DNA from: SZUA-444 sp965226565
Lineage (GTDB): Bacteria; Bacillota; Clostridia; Oscillospirales; Ruminococcaceae
Reading direction: 5' to 3'
Length of the DNA: 64,000 nucleotides
Assembly (NCBI GenBank): GCA_965226565.1
Contig: CBDDDI010000005.1
Coordinates: 372,001-436,000, forward strand
Of this stretch, positions 8,992 to 16,930 are shown piece by piece (the stretch's first letter is position 1; every line of letters starts with the position of its first letter). Both the position numbers and the translations under genes were made by a program. Below the pieces are notes generated by a model. The model saw only the letters and a list, made by a program, of their open reading frames with translations, made no database searches and was not told the DNA's origin.

Positions 8992-9936
8992 CTAACTAAT
9001 AATTTTAATTAACACTCTGTCTTCCGCCTCTATACAGGTCCTGATTTTTTGCAAAAATCTCTCATACTGTTCTTTATTTTTGGAGATTACCGCCTTTAAG
9101 TAAACCATGCATAAGCGATCCCATTCCTGTATAATCTGTGCATATTCCTGTGCTTCTTTCTGGTATCTTTCCCTCTTTTGAAGCATACTGCAAACCATTT
9201 CTTTCGTATCTAAAAATCCATAAATCCTTAACTGATAATTCACTTCATATGCCCTACTCCGTTCTAAATGTTTTTGACCTTCTAAAAACATTTCATAAAT
9301 AGCATCTTTTCCATAATAAATATTGTTATCCATTCCTCCCTGACAATATTTACGAATGCTCTCAAAAAGGCTTTTTTCTATTTCTTCAATCATTTCTTTC
9401 TCATTTTTTTCAGGTAGCGTCTCTAATACCAGATACTCAAATTTCATGTCTTTCCATGCATTGATTACCTGGGATTTTTCCATTGTTCCCTCAAATACAG
9501 TTGCGTCCCTTGTAGGCACATAACCATCACATATATCATATTGTTCCTGCCTTTTTCTTAAGACATTAATAAAATGAGGAGAATCTGTAGCCTGTCCAAA
9601 TACTCTGCTATAAACTAATTGTTTCGCATCCACCTTCAAAATAAGCAAGACTTCCTTAGATAGAGCCTCTTCCAAAAAGGATACAGCTTCTTCCGTGGAT
9701 TCGAATTTTTTATGTCTGTATTTCACCTCATACTTATCCATAAAATTATAATTTGCTTCATACATAGGGGATCCAATTACTTTTCTGTATTTATCATAGG
9801 TAATAAAAAAGCCGTCTCCACCTATAATAATTTCATTCGCAGCAATCTTTTGATATTTTACATTTAAAATATTTCCAATACACGCACTTAAACATTCATG
9901 CCCTTGTACTGGATGTATCAAATTCAGAATATCCAT
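8992..9936 (-). CDS. BtrH-like acyltransferase (butirosin biosynthesis protein H N-terminal family)
   Basis: The N-terminus HPVQGHECLSACIGNILN has the HxCxSxxxxNIL-type pattern of the BtrH_N family, with the candidate nucleophilic Cys near residue 14. BtrH transfers the amino-acyl side chain from the carrier protein BtrI to ribostamycin in butirosin biosynthesis. SPHFINV with its conserved His, near residue 147, fits a Cys-His active site. I prefer the ATG at 9936 over 9960 because homology starts immediately after it and no ribosome site precedes 9960; this gives 314 residues. With an ACP, an ATP-grasp ligase and a BtrK-like decarboxylase in the same operon, transfer of a carrier-bound aminoacyl group is the best guess. 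Confidence 0.72.
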   Translation of the reverse strand: MDILNLIHPVQGHECLSACIGNILNVKYQKIAANEIIIGGDGFFITYDKYRKVIGSPMYEANYNFMDKYEVKYRHKKFESTEEAVSFLEEALSKEVLLILKVDAKQLVYSRVFGQATDSPHFINVLRKRQEQYDICDGYVPTRDATVFEGTMEKSQVINAWKDMKFEYLVLETLPEKNEKEMIEEIEKSLFESIRKYCQGGMDNNIYYGKDAIYEMFLEGQKHLERSRAYEVNYQLRIYGFLDTKEMVCSMLQKRERYQKEAQEYAQIIQEWDRLCMVYLKAVISKNKEQYERFLQKIRTCIEAEDRVLIKIIS

Positions 9937-9963
9937 TCTTACACCATGCCTTTCCCGCATAAG

Positions 9964-10220
9964 CTATCTGATATACATTTTTTTGCGTTTTTCGCATAGC
10001 TTTTCTAAGTAATTTACCATCTGTAATTCTTTTATCTCTTCTGTTTCTAGACATACAGTTTGTCCTAAGAAATCCTGTTCTACAAATTCTAACTGTTCTT
10101 TATCCATTAAGTTATGTTCAAGACTATGAACTAGTCCTTTCCACCACTATACATCACCACAACATCATATTCCCGTCCCTTCTTTTTCGTAACAATCTTT
10201 TATAGCATCTCATTCATCAT
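9964..10220 (-). pseudogene. Relic of a PP-loop (N-type ATP pyrophosphatase) enzyme
   Basis: Between the ACP and the BtrH-like gene, a minus-strand frame from ATG 10220 reads MMNEML, stop, KIVTKKKGREYDVVVMYSGG, then KD and a stop. SGGKD is the pyrophosphatase loop that normally continues SGGKDS. In a second frame the sequence resumes as SLEHNLMDKEQLEFVEQDF and ends LCEKRKKMYIR at the TAG at 9964. The gene therefore has an early nonsense codon and a large internal deletion right after the P-loop. The family (asparagine-synthase-like, amidotransferase, tRNA thiolation) cannot be resolved. It shows that the cluster once had an ATP-dependent amidation or thiolation step. Confidence 0.65.
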
Positions 10221-10235
10221 GCCATCCTCAATCCA

Positions 10236-10475
10236 TTAGTCAATATATTTTTCTACAAGTTTCTGAAGCAAATTAATTGTTGAAATATTACTTAATAATA
10301 AATCCTCATCCTCAATCTGAATATCAAATTCAGATTCCATATTTACAACAACTTCAATCGAATTTAAAGAATCCAGTCCAAATGCGATTAAATCATCATC
10401 CATTCCAATATTTTGTGCCTGATCAGGTGTAAGTTCTAAAACGCTTTCAATTACGCCAACAATTTTTTCCTTCAT
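10236..10475 (-). CDS. Acyl/aminoacyl carrier protein (first of two; BtrI-like position)
   Basis: A 79-residue carrier protein. The phosphopantetheine attachment serine is in IAFGLDSLNSIEVV near residue 37, followed by NMESEFDIQIEDED. It starts 2 bases after the thioesterase gene ends. Its neighbours are the thioesterase, the ATP-grasp ligase and the PLP decarboxylase. In the butirosin pathway the equivalent trio BtrI, BtrJ and BtrK charges glutamate onto the carrier and decarboxylates it there. By position this is the carrier that would receive the amino acid. This assignment is contextual; carrier sequences alone are not diagnostic. Confidence 0.92.
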   Translation of the reverse strand: MKEKIVGVIESVLELTPDQAQNIGMDDDLIAFGLDSLNSIEVVVNMESEFDIQIEDEDLLLSNISTINLLQKLVEKYID

Positions 10476-10477
10476 TC

Positions 10478-11200
10478 CTATCCATCCTCACTTTTTTTCA
10501 ATATTTTATCTAGTTCCTGAAATACCATCTTTACATGTTCAAATATGAAAAAATGTCCGCCTGGAAACCATTTAAATTCTGGCCTCTGGTCAAAACAGTC
10601 TTCCCATTTTTCTACATCTTCCTTTAAAAACTCATCCTCTTCTCCATTTAAAATAATTACTCTCTGCTTGCATAAAATACTACTATTTTCCTTATTTTTT
10701 ATATATTCCAACATTACTTCATAATCCAGCTTCATCTGTGGCAAAAATTTTTTTTGAAAAAAACAGCTGTTTGCGACCTTTTTTGATACTAATCCAAAGT
10801 CAACAATATAATCCAAAAACTGTTGTTGCTTATCTATTATATTTTTTACATATTCATAATCAACACATTTTTTGGGTACTGACGCTGACATAATCAGGCA
10901 CCTCGGCTTAAGAATTGCTTCCTTAGAAAGTTTCTTAACAATTTCATAAGACAGATAGCTTCCCATACTATGTCCCCAGATACAGTAGCTTGTAAGACCA
11001 TTTGATTTTATGTAGCGGGCAATTTGTGTGAATCCTTCTTCCACCATTTCTGTGAAATGATGAAGAAAAGGTTCACTATCCCTGTTTCCTTTGCCCGGCA
11101 TATCAATAAATACAAACTGGTATGACGTTATCTTCTTCCAGCTTAAAAAGCTCTGGGAGGAGCCTCCTGCAAAAGGGAACACAAATACAATCTCTCTCAT
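10478..11200 (-). CDS. Type II thioesterase (alpha/beta hydrolase)
   Basis: A 240-residue stand-alone thioesterase. The N-terminus VFVFPFAGGSSQSF holds the oxyanion-region glycines. The nucleophile elbow is IWGHSMGSYLSYE with the serine near residue 83. The catalytic His is in WFPGGHFFIFEH near the C-terminus and the Asp is probably in NGEEDEFL. Type II thioesterases remove stalled or mis-primed groups from carrier proteins, or release the product. It is positioned between the ATP-grasp ligase and the ACP, 2 bases from the latter. The length is typical for the family (about 240-250). Confidence 0.9.
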   Translation of the reverse strand: MREIVFVFPFAGGSSQSFLSWKKITSYQFVFIDMPGKGNRDSEPFLHHFTEMVEEGFTQIARYIKSNGLTSYCIWGHSMGSYLSYEIVKKLSKEAILKPRCLIMSASVPKKCVDYEYVKNIIDKQQQFLDYIVDFGLVSKKVANSCFFQKKFLPQMKLDYEVMLEYIKNKENSSILCKQRVIILNGEEDEFLKEDVEKWEDCFDQRPEFKWFPGGHFFIFEHVKMVFQELDKILKKSEDG

Positions 11201-11218
11201 AAATCTTTTTTACTCTCA

Positions 11219-12508
11219 CTATTCTATTATTTTTTTATGTAACTCCAAAACCCGTTCTACATTTTCGCCGTAAAGAATTAGAAACAGTCTGCCATATTGG
11301 CCCACTGTTGAATGATGAATCGTTTCAGATACATAACAAAGTGCTTTCTCATCTTTTGTTTTTTCGAATATCCTTTTTGTTACCATCTTATAATTATCGC
11401 CTTCCAAAAGTGGAATCTTCTGATAAAAGGATAACAGCATTTTAGAACTGCTGCTTTCCAAAAGAAAAGATGTATATGTTGATAACGTAAAGCGAGCGTT
11501 AATTTCAATTATTGGAATAAAAATATCCTCACTTGTTATCATTGCATCCACTCCTAATAAGCCGTTATATCCCTTTTCATATAACAGCCTTCCAATCTTT
11601 TCTCCATACTGCTTACACTGCTCAACTAGATTTTCTGATAGTCTTGGAGGCACAAGAGAACCAATATAAACGGTTTCATTTAAAATTTGTTCCTTCACTG
11701 AAAACGTTTCCACAGAACCGTCTAATCCGACATAGATTTGATAGTTTAAATCACACTTTTTCTGATACCAGCCTTCTACAATAAAGTCTTGTGCAATCTG
11801 ATTTTTGGCACATATCCTTTTGATAACCATTATAGTTGTATTAAGTTTTTTTTCACCTTCTACAACCCATAGACCTTTTCCAGAAGCCCCTGTTGGGTAT
11901 TTAATAATTATTTTATTAAACTCCTTTAGTAAACTTTCACTGGTTTCCTTTACTTCCTCAAGAGAGTGGCAAACCCGTCCTTCCTCCACAGGAAATCCAA
12001 GCTCTTCGGAAATATTTCTAGCAAATATCTTATTATTAATCATTTTTGCAGTTACACTCGGTCCACCTATCAATTCAAATCCACATGCTTCTGCAATTCT
12101 CTCCTCCATATCCGAAACACCGTAAGGCACAAAATAAACCTTCTGATGTTTCTCCTTTATCCCCTTTAACTGCTCCAACAGTCTATCATCTTTCCATACA
12201 AGTTCTGAAATCCCCAAGCTTTCGTCTGCAAAGGATGGTGTTAAAATGTTAGTGATTTCATATCCTCTTTGGACAAGCGTTTCCAAATAAAATACATCTG
12301 GGCGATTTCTCAAAATCAGATAATCCTGCTTTCTAGTAATCAGAAGATTCATTTCATCCATGTGGTTTACGATACATTCGTCGTTTTCGCTTCTAACTGT
12401 GGAAATATCCTGACTCCAATACTTTTCAACTCCAATATTGAAAAGCCATACCACAACGCTATCATCATCCTTATTTCTAATATGCTCCAATAAATTAAAG
12501 TTCTTCAT
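11219..12508 (-). CDS. ATP-grasp ligase (BtrJ-like aminoacyl-carrier ligase)
   Basis: ATP-grasp carboxylate ligase of about 430 residues. The central domain carries KMINNKIFAR, the nucleotide-binding lysine in IIIKYPTGASGKGLWVV, and PIIEINARFTLS, whose Glu and Asn bind magnesium. In the butirosin pathway BtrJ, an enzyme of this class, uses ATP to join glutamate to the BtrI carrier thiol. I chose the ATG at 12508, which overlaps the decarboxylase stop and follows an AAAGG site; a TTG at 12514 is the alternative. Its neighbours (decarboxylase upstream, thioesterase and ACP downstream) support a carrier-loading role. A peptide-bond-forming ligase is the main alternative. Confidence 0.78.
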   Translation of the reverse strand: MKNFNLLEHIRNKDDDSVVVWLFNIGVEKYWSQDISTVRSENDECIVNHMDEMNLLITRKQDYLILRNRPDVFYLETLVQRGYEITNILTPSFADESLGISELVWKDDRLLEQLKGIKEKHQKVYFVPYGVSDMEERIAEACGFELIGGPSVTAKMINNKIFARNISEELGFPVEEGRVCHSLEEVKETSESLLKEFNKIIIKYPTGASGKGLWVVEGEKKLNTTIMVIKRICAKNQIAQDFIVEGWYQKKCDLNYQIYVGLDGSVETFSVKEQILNETVYIGSLVPPRLSENLVEQCKQYGEKIGRLLYEKGYNGLLGVDAMITSEDIFIPIIEINARFTLSTYTSFLLESSSSKMLLSFYQKIPLLEGDNYKMVTKRIFEKTKDEKALCYVSETIHHSTVGQYGRLFLILYGENVERVLELHKKIIE

Positions 12509-13751
12509 GAGCAACGCCTTTCTGATGAATCCATAAATCTTCTACCATTCCTCTTTCTCGTAGCACGACGTAGCTATCTTTTTTCTTCAACACTTCCATC
12601 GGACTCTCATGACTTAAAAATGCGAAAGGACTAAAAGATAATCCATAAGCACCAGATTTATCTACCACAATCAAATCTCCTGGTTCTAACGCTCCACTTA
12701 ATTCAATTTTTTGTCCCATCAAGTCAGTAGGTGTACATAAAGGTCCAACAACATTTACCTTTTTCTTTTCACCATCCTCTGGAATTGAGAAAATAGGGAA
12801 ATTATTTCGCACAAACCTCCCCATAAATGCTAAAGTAGAATGAAAATTGGAACCACCATCACAAACATAATAAAGAACGTCTTTAGATACTTTCCTGTAT
12901 AAAATTTTAGTAACAAACTGACCACTCTCTGCTACTAAGAACCTACCACTTTCAAAAATGATCTCCGTTTTCTCCAGCATTTTTCCATATTGCTGCTTAA
13001 GACGTTGCATTCCCTCTTTTAACACAGTTAAATCTAATAGTTCCTCCCCCTTAAAGTAAGGAACTCCAAAACCACCTCCTAGATTTAAATACTGAAGTGG
13101 AAAAGAAAATTTCTCTGATAGGCGTAATGCCATCTTTATCACATATTCAGTGTTTTGTAGAATTTCCTCTGCATCCAGCACCTGAGTACCAGAATACACC
13201 TGAAAACCTACAATTTCCAAATTTTTAAGCTGAAGAAACTTAAAATATAACTCCTGAGTAAAGCTTGTCTCTACAATTCCAAACTGAGATGGCACACCAG
13301 TCATTTTCATTTTAGCATTTGAATAGTTCACATTCTGATTGATACGAAGCCCTATTTTAACTTTTCTTCCTCTTTTTTCTACAAGTTCATTAAGGATTAC
13401 AGCCTCTTCTAGCGACTCTACATTAATCAACTTAATCTGTGCGTCAACCGCATATGTAAGTTCCTCCACTGTCTTTCCTGGACTAGTAAAAATAATATCC
13501 TTCGGATCTACCCCTGCCTTTAATGCAGTCATAATCTCGCCTTTTGATGCTGTTTCAATTCCACAGTCATTGGAATACATCAATTGTGTAATACCAATCA
13601 AAGGATTTGCTTTCATTGCATAATACAGCTTTGCTCCTTGATATAAAGTTCCATTCAAAATTTCAATTTGCTCAAGTATTTTTTCTTCACAATATAAGAA
13701 CAATGGAGTATCATATTCCTCGACAGCTCTTAAGATTTGCTTATTTTTCAT
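12495..13751 (-). CDS. Type III PLP-dependent decarboxylase (BtrK/LysA/ODC family)
   Basis: A 418-residue fold-III pyridoxal-phosphate decarboxylase. The PLP lysine is in KLYYAMKANP near residue 48, the phosphate-binding loop is NLGGGFGVPYF, ESGRFLVAESG follows, and CDGGSNFH supplies the Cys and Asp of the second active-site half. The family includes diaminopimelate and ornithine decarboxylases and BtrK, which decarboxylates glutamyl-BtrI to a 4-aminobutyryl carrier. The position, directly before the ATP-grasp ligase with a translational overlap and close to an ACP, favours the carrier-bound (BtrK-like) activity. It is the first intact gene of the operon and has a good GGAAGG site. Free amino-acid substrates cannot be excluded. 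Confidence 0.82.
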   Translation of the reverse strand: MKNKQILRAVEEYDTPLFLYCEEKILEQIEILNGTLYQGAKLYYAMKANPLIGITQLMYSNDCGIETASKGEIMTALKAGVDPKDIIFTSPGKTVEELTYAVDAQIKLINVESLEEAVILNELVEKRGRKVKIGLRINQNVNYSNAKMKMTGVPSQFGIVETSFTQELYFKFLQLKNLEIVGFQVYSGTQVLDAEEILQNTEYVIKMALRLSEKFSFPLQYLNLGGGFGVPYFKGEELLDLTVLKEGMQRLKQQYGKMLEKTEIIFESGRFLVAESGQFVTKILYRKVSKDVLYYVCDGGSNFHSTLAFMGRFVRNNFPIFSIPEDGEKKKVNVVGPLCTPTDLMGQKIELSGALEPGDLIVVDKSGAYGLSFSPFAFLSHESPMEVLKKKDSYVVLRERGMVEDLWIHQKGVAHEEL

Positions 13752-13798
13752 AACATTTCCTTCCTATCCTTTTTTGGCTGTATTGTCCATAAGCGCAT
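13748..13798 (-). pseudogene. Truncated 5' stub, DUF3841-like
   Basis: A strong ribosome site (GAGGTGA) precedes ATG at 13798, encoding MRLWTIQPKKDRKEML and then TGA. The stop overlaps the ATG of the decarboxylase. The opening MRLWTIQP resembles the start of DUF3841 proteins. The remainder is missing, so this looks like a 5' fragment left at a deletion or insertion junction. It may now act only as a translation-coupling leader for the decarboxylase. A bona fide leader peptide is the alternative. Confidence 0.35.
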
Positions 13799-13879
13799 TA
13801 TCTCACCTCAAAATTACCAAAGGCTTTTCACCTCTGAGATCTATCCTATCCCCAACTTTGTAACCTCCATTTATTATTG

Positions 13880-14253
13880 TCATTTTATATCAAAATTCAT
13901 TTTGAAATCACCATAAGTACTATTAGGAATCAGGCTACCTTCTACGCCACCTGAAGAATCTACATCAAAAGATGATACAAGTACAATTACTTATTCTGCA
14001 TCATACTTTTCAGCCCATTTTTTAAATTCTTCAGCATGATCATCTCCAATATATTGTATTTGTGTTAAAGTACATCCTCCAAAATGATCTTTAAAATGTT
14101 TTACTGCCATATTAATAGCAACATTTATCTCAGACTCTGTATATTTTTCGAAATCAACATTAATTTTATTTACATTTTTAACACTTCCGCCACATGCGGT
14201 CAAAAACAGCATAAAAACCATCAGTAATAACATTACCATTGTTTTTTCATCAT
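13880..14253 (-). pseudogene. Broken lipoprotein gene (DUF4829-like)
   Basis: The expected start is ATG at 14253, preceded by AGGAGTGAA, but the reading frame fails at a run of six A's after MMKK. Reading resumes one frame over as MVMLLLMVFMLFLTACGG, a lipoprotein signal with an LTAC lipobox, and continues to EKYDAE followed by TAA. The same frame then goes on as VIVLVSSFDVDSSGG and LIPNSTYGDF before TGA at 13880. That SSFDVDSSGG...PNSTY stretch is, from memory, typical of a Clostridia lipoprotein family whose proteins continue into a WxxILVR-type tail, absent here. So there are one frameshift, one nonsense codon and a missing C-terminus. Confidence 0.6.
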
Positions 14254-14463
14254 TTCACTCCTTTAATTTATCTTTAGAAATTCAAATTTGTCAATTAAAC
14301 TGTGTTTGATACTTTTTCTTTAAAATAAGAAATAATATATTATTGATAATTAGTTTTCTTTAATTTTAATATTAAAAATTTCAAATTCAATCTCTTATAA
14401 CATTGTATATCCGAATAACCTTTTTGTCAATATTTAGACATTTAGTTTAAATTTACCAATGTT

Positions 14464-14571
14464 AATTACAAAATATATAAAAATAACAAATCAAAAAGAT
14501 ATACTGATGAATTTAAAAAGCAAATAGCTGATTTAATTAACATCTATAAAGGCTCCTCAACACTGAAATAA
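14464..14571 (+). pseudogene. IS3-family transposase OrfA remnant
   Basis: The plus-strand frame reads KNNKSKRYTDEFKKQIADL followed by INIYKGSSTLK and a stop. KRYTDEFKKQIADL is the start of the helix-turn-helix OrfA protein of IS3/IS150-type elements. Only about 36 codons remain; no OrfB or terminal repeats are seen. The last codons overlap a strong hairpin at 14551-14590. It marks past insertion-sequence activity at the upstream boundary of the biosynthetic cluster. Confidence 0.55.
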
Positions 14572-14590
14572 ATCCAGTGTTGAGGAGCCT
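14551..14590. terminator. Strong hairpin, possible bidirectional terminator
   Basis: A perfect stem pairs GGCTCCTCAACACTG (14551-14565) with CAGTGTTGAGGAGCC (14575-14589) around a 9-base loop. It is flanked by AAA on the left and TTGTTTT on the right, so it could end transcription on the plus strand and, weakly, on the minus strand. No intact gene reads into it from the left; it may derive from the decayed insertion element. Confidence 0.6.
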
Positions 14591-14819
14591 TGTTTTAATT
14601 GCAGCATCTTAACTATCTTATTTATACAATAAAGCTATCATTTAATTATAACTTTGTATTGATTTATTAACTATAATCCAAATTACTTTCTTAATTTAAA
14701 CTTATACTCTTTTCAATTATTTCCAGATTCGTCTTTGTCATCTTCATATGTATAATTCCTAAATTAAACACGCCTTGATAGTAATATTCTTATGACAAGA
14801 ACTTTACAAATTATTATAT

Positions 14820-15362
14820 TTAAAGTATTAATTCTTCCGGTTCTGGGAAATTATACGGTAACAAATCTATTTTATATAACTGGGTATACTTTAATATTTC
14901 AGAATATGGTTTATTTAAAATATTATTATTCTCAAAATATAGTTCTGCTAATTTTAAATATCTTCTTAATACTAAAATTGGTGGAAATGTATTTTTACTT
15001 AAATACCACTCTATTAAGTCTTTATCATTTTTAGATGAGTTACACTTTTTGCAAGAATAAACTATATTATCACCACTGTCAGAACCACCTTTAGATTTTG
15101 CAACTAAATGATCTAATGAAAGTGATGCTGTTGATCCACAATATACACATGATTGTTTTTTAAGTTTTTGCTTTTCATCATCATATAAAGTTTGTATTTT
15201 CATATCACCATTACATAAACCTTTGTAAAGTTTTGACCTAATCATAAAATCTAATCTTTCATATTTTACATGAGAATATTTTATAGCAGCATGTGCCATA
15301 CCCACATTTGAATAACACCAATAAAAATACTCTTTTATTGTAATAAAATCTTTTTGCTTCAT
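14820..15362 (-). CDS. HNH endonuclease domain protein
   Basis: A 180-residue protein with a zinc-binding HNH nuclease core in residues 70-125: CVYCGSTASLSLDHLVAKS, then GGSDSGDNIVYSCKKCN and SSKNDKDL. CxxC and CxxC bind zinc, and DHL and the following Asn supply the HNH residues. About 65 residues precede and 60 follow without a recognisable domain. It stands alone, with no methyltransferase nearby, so a restriction-modification role is not supported. It could be a defence, mobile-element or repair nuclease. It is flanked by insertion-element debris on one side and by conserved chromosomal genes on the other. Confidence 0.85.
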   Translation of the reverse strand: MKQKDFITIKEYFYWCYSNVGMAHAAIKYSHVKYERLDFMIRSKLYKGLCNGDMKIQTLYDDEKQKLKKQSCVYCGSTASLSLDHLVAKSKGGSDSGDNIVYSCKKCNSSKNDKDLIEWYLSKNTFPPILVLRRYLKLAELYFENNNILNKPYSEILKYTQLYKIDLLPYNFPEPEELIL

Positions 15363-15464
15363 CTCAAACTCCTCTGACGTCTTCCTATCTTCTTAACCTA
15401 CCCAATAACCAACCTGTCAACTCAACCCTACGCACATTTTTATGGTCGATTTGTTCCCCCATTA

Positions 15465-15538
15465 AACAAAAACAAGGATTTCCAACATTGGTATATCTTG
15501 CAAAATATAAAAGATAAATACTCCATGATTGGAAACCC
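15465..15538 (-). terminator. Rho-independent terminator after rlmD
   Basis: On the minus strand, GGGTTTCCAA (15538-15529) pairs with TTGGAAATCC (15485-15476) as the outer arms of a long bulged hairpin, followed by TTGTTTTTGTTT. It lies just downstream of the rlmD-hemZ operon and fits as its transcription end. Confidence 0.6.
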
Positions 15539-15569
15539 TTTATTTATAAGCTTTCCAGCTTTTTCATTT

Positions 15570-16922
15570 TCAAGCCCTTGACATCAACACGACACACTCC
15601 ACATGTGTTGTTCTAGGAAACAAATCCACTGCTTTTGCTTTTTCTATTTTATATTTACCATCACTACAAATTAATTCGCAATCTCTTGCTGCTGTAGCTG
15701 GATTACATGAAATCACAACAATCTTTTCAGGTGAAATATTAATCATCGCATCAATAGTTTTACGGTCACAACCTTTTCTTGGAGGATCAATAATAATAAC
15801 ATCACTTTTTTCATCTGTTTTAGAAATCTTATCAGCGAAATCTCCAGCATCAGAACACACAAAATTTATATTATTAATATTATTTATTTTTGCATTTTTC
15901 TTTGCATTTTCAATTGCTTCTGGAACTATTTCAACTGCTGTTATAAATCCAGCTTCTTTTGCCATAGATAATCCTATTGTTCCTGCTCCACAATAAAGTT
16001 CTATTATTTTTTGATCAGATTTAACATCAGCATATTCTTTTGCAATTTTGTATAAAACTTCTGCTTGAGGAGTATTTACTTGATAAAAAGAATGAGGAGA
16101 TAACTCTATTTTATTACCACACATAATATCTGTAATAATATCTTCACCAAAAATTGTTTTGCAATCTTTTCCCATAATCACATTTGTATTTTTAGAATTT
16201 TTATTAAGTACAATACTTTTAATATCATCAAATTTTTCAACAAGAACTTGTGATAATCTTAAAAAAAGATCTTTTTCAAAATTCGTTACAACAAAACAAA
16301 CCATTATTTGATTTGTATAATAACCTTTTCTAATATAAATATGACGAAGCAATCCTTTTTTTGTTTCTTCATCATAAGCAGTTATATTATTTTTATTTGC
16401 AAATTCTAAAATTTCATCAACTATCTTAGAAAAAACAACAGGCTGCAATTTACAACCAGTAAAAGGAATAACTCTATGACTTCTTTTGTTATAAAAACCA
16501 CAAACAACTTTTCCATTTATTGAAGCAACAGGATATTGTGCTTTATTTCTATAATACTCAGTATTTTGACTTGGCAAAAATTCTTCAAAATCAACATCAA
16601 GATGTGCAATTCTTTTAAAAGCATCTTTAACAAAGCTTTGTTTAATTTCTGATTCTTTTTTATATGAAATATGTCTAAACGAACATCCTCCGCATTTTGT
16701 AAAAACTTCACAATCATTTTCTACTCTATCATCTGAATAAGTTACTATATTTTCAACAATTCCATAACAAAAACTTTTTTGAAGTTTTACAATTTTAACT
16801 TCTACAACATCTCCAATACATGTAAAAGGCACAAAAATAGCCATTCCATCATATTTTCCTACACCATTGCCTTCTGTAGTCATTCCTGTTATTTGAATAG
16901 TAACTATATCATTCTTCTTCAT
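15570..16922 (-). CDS. rlmD: 23S rRNA (uracil-C5)-methyltransferase, RumA/RlmD family
   Basis: A 450-residue SAM-dependent RNA methyltransferase with an N-terminal TRAM domain (residues 1-60). An iron-sulfur motif CEVFTKCGGC is near 70. The SAM-binding core has ELYCGAGTIGLSMA near 300, IIDPPRKGCD near 375 and the catalytic VISCNPATAARDC near 400. Family members methylate U1939 or U747 of 23S rRNA; Firmicutes often have a dual-specific RlmCD, so the exact site is uncertain. It lies 8 bases downstream of hemZ, in the same order as in other Clostridia. Confidence 0.92.
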   Translation of the reverse strand: MKKNDIVTIQITGMTTEGNGVGKYDGMAIFVPFTCIGDVVEVKIVKLQKSFCYGIVENIVTYSDDRVENDCEVFTKCGGCSFRHISYKKESEIKQSFVKDAFKRIAHLDVDFEEFLPSQNTEYYRNKAQYPVASINGKVVCGFYNKRSHRVIPFTGCKLQPVVFSKIVDEILEFANKNNITAYDEETKKGLLRHIYIRKGYYTNQIMVCFVVTNFEKDLFLRLSQVLVEKFDDIKSIVLNKNSKNTNVIMGKDCKTIFGEDIITDIMCGNKIELSPHSFYQVNTPQAEVLYKIAKEYADVKSDQKIIELYCGAGTIGLSMAKEAGFITAVEIVPEAIENAKKNAKINNINNINFVCSDAGDFADKISKTDEKSDVIIIDPPRKGCDRKTIDAMINISPEKIVVISCNPATAARDCELICSDGKYKIEKAKAVDLFPRTTHVECVVLMSRA

Positions 16923-16930
16923 AAAACACC

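Noticed and set aside
13806..13885. Short minus-strand frame MTIINGGYKVGDRIDLRGEK... following the lipoprotein pseudogene
   Set aside because: There is no ribosome site and I recognise no family. It may be the tail of another decayed gene, but I cannot support it as a feature.
14792..15034. Plus-strand hydrophobic open frame
   Set aside because: It is the antisense shadow of the 3' half of the HNH gene, without a ribosome site.
14820..15362. HNH protein as part of a restriction system
   Set aside because: No methyltransferase, specificity subunit or other defence gene lies nearby.
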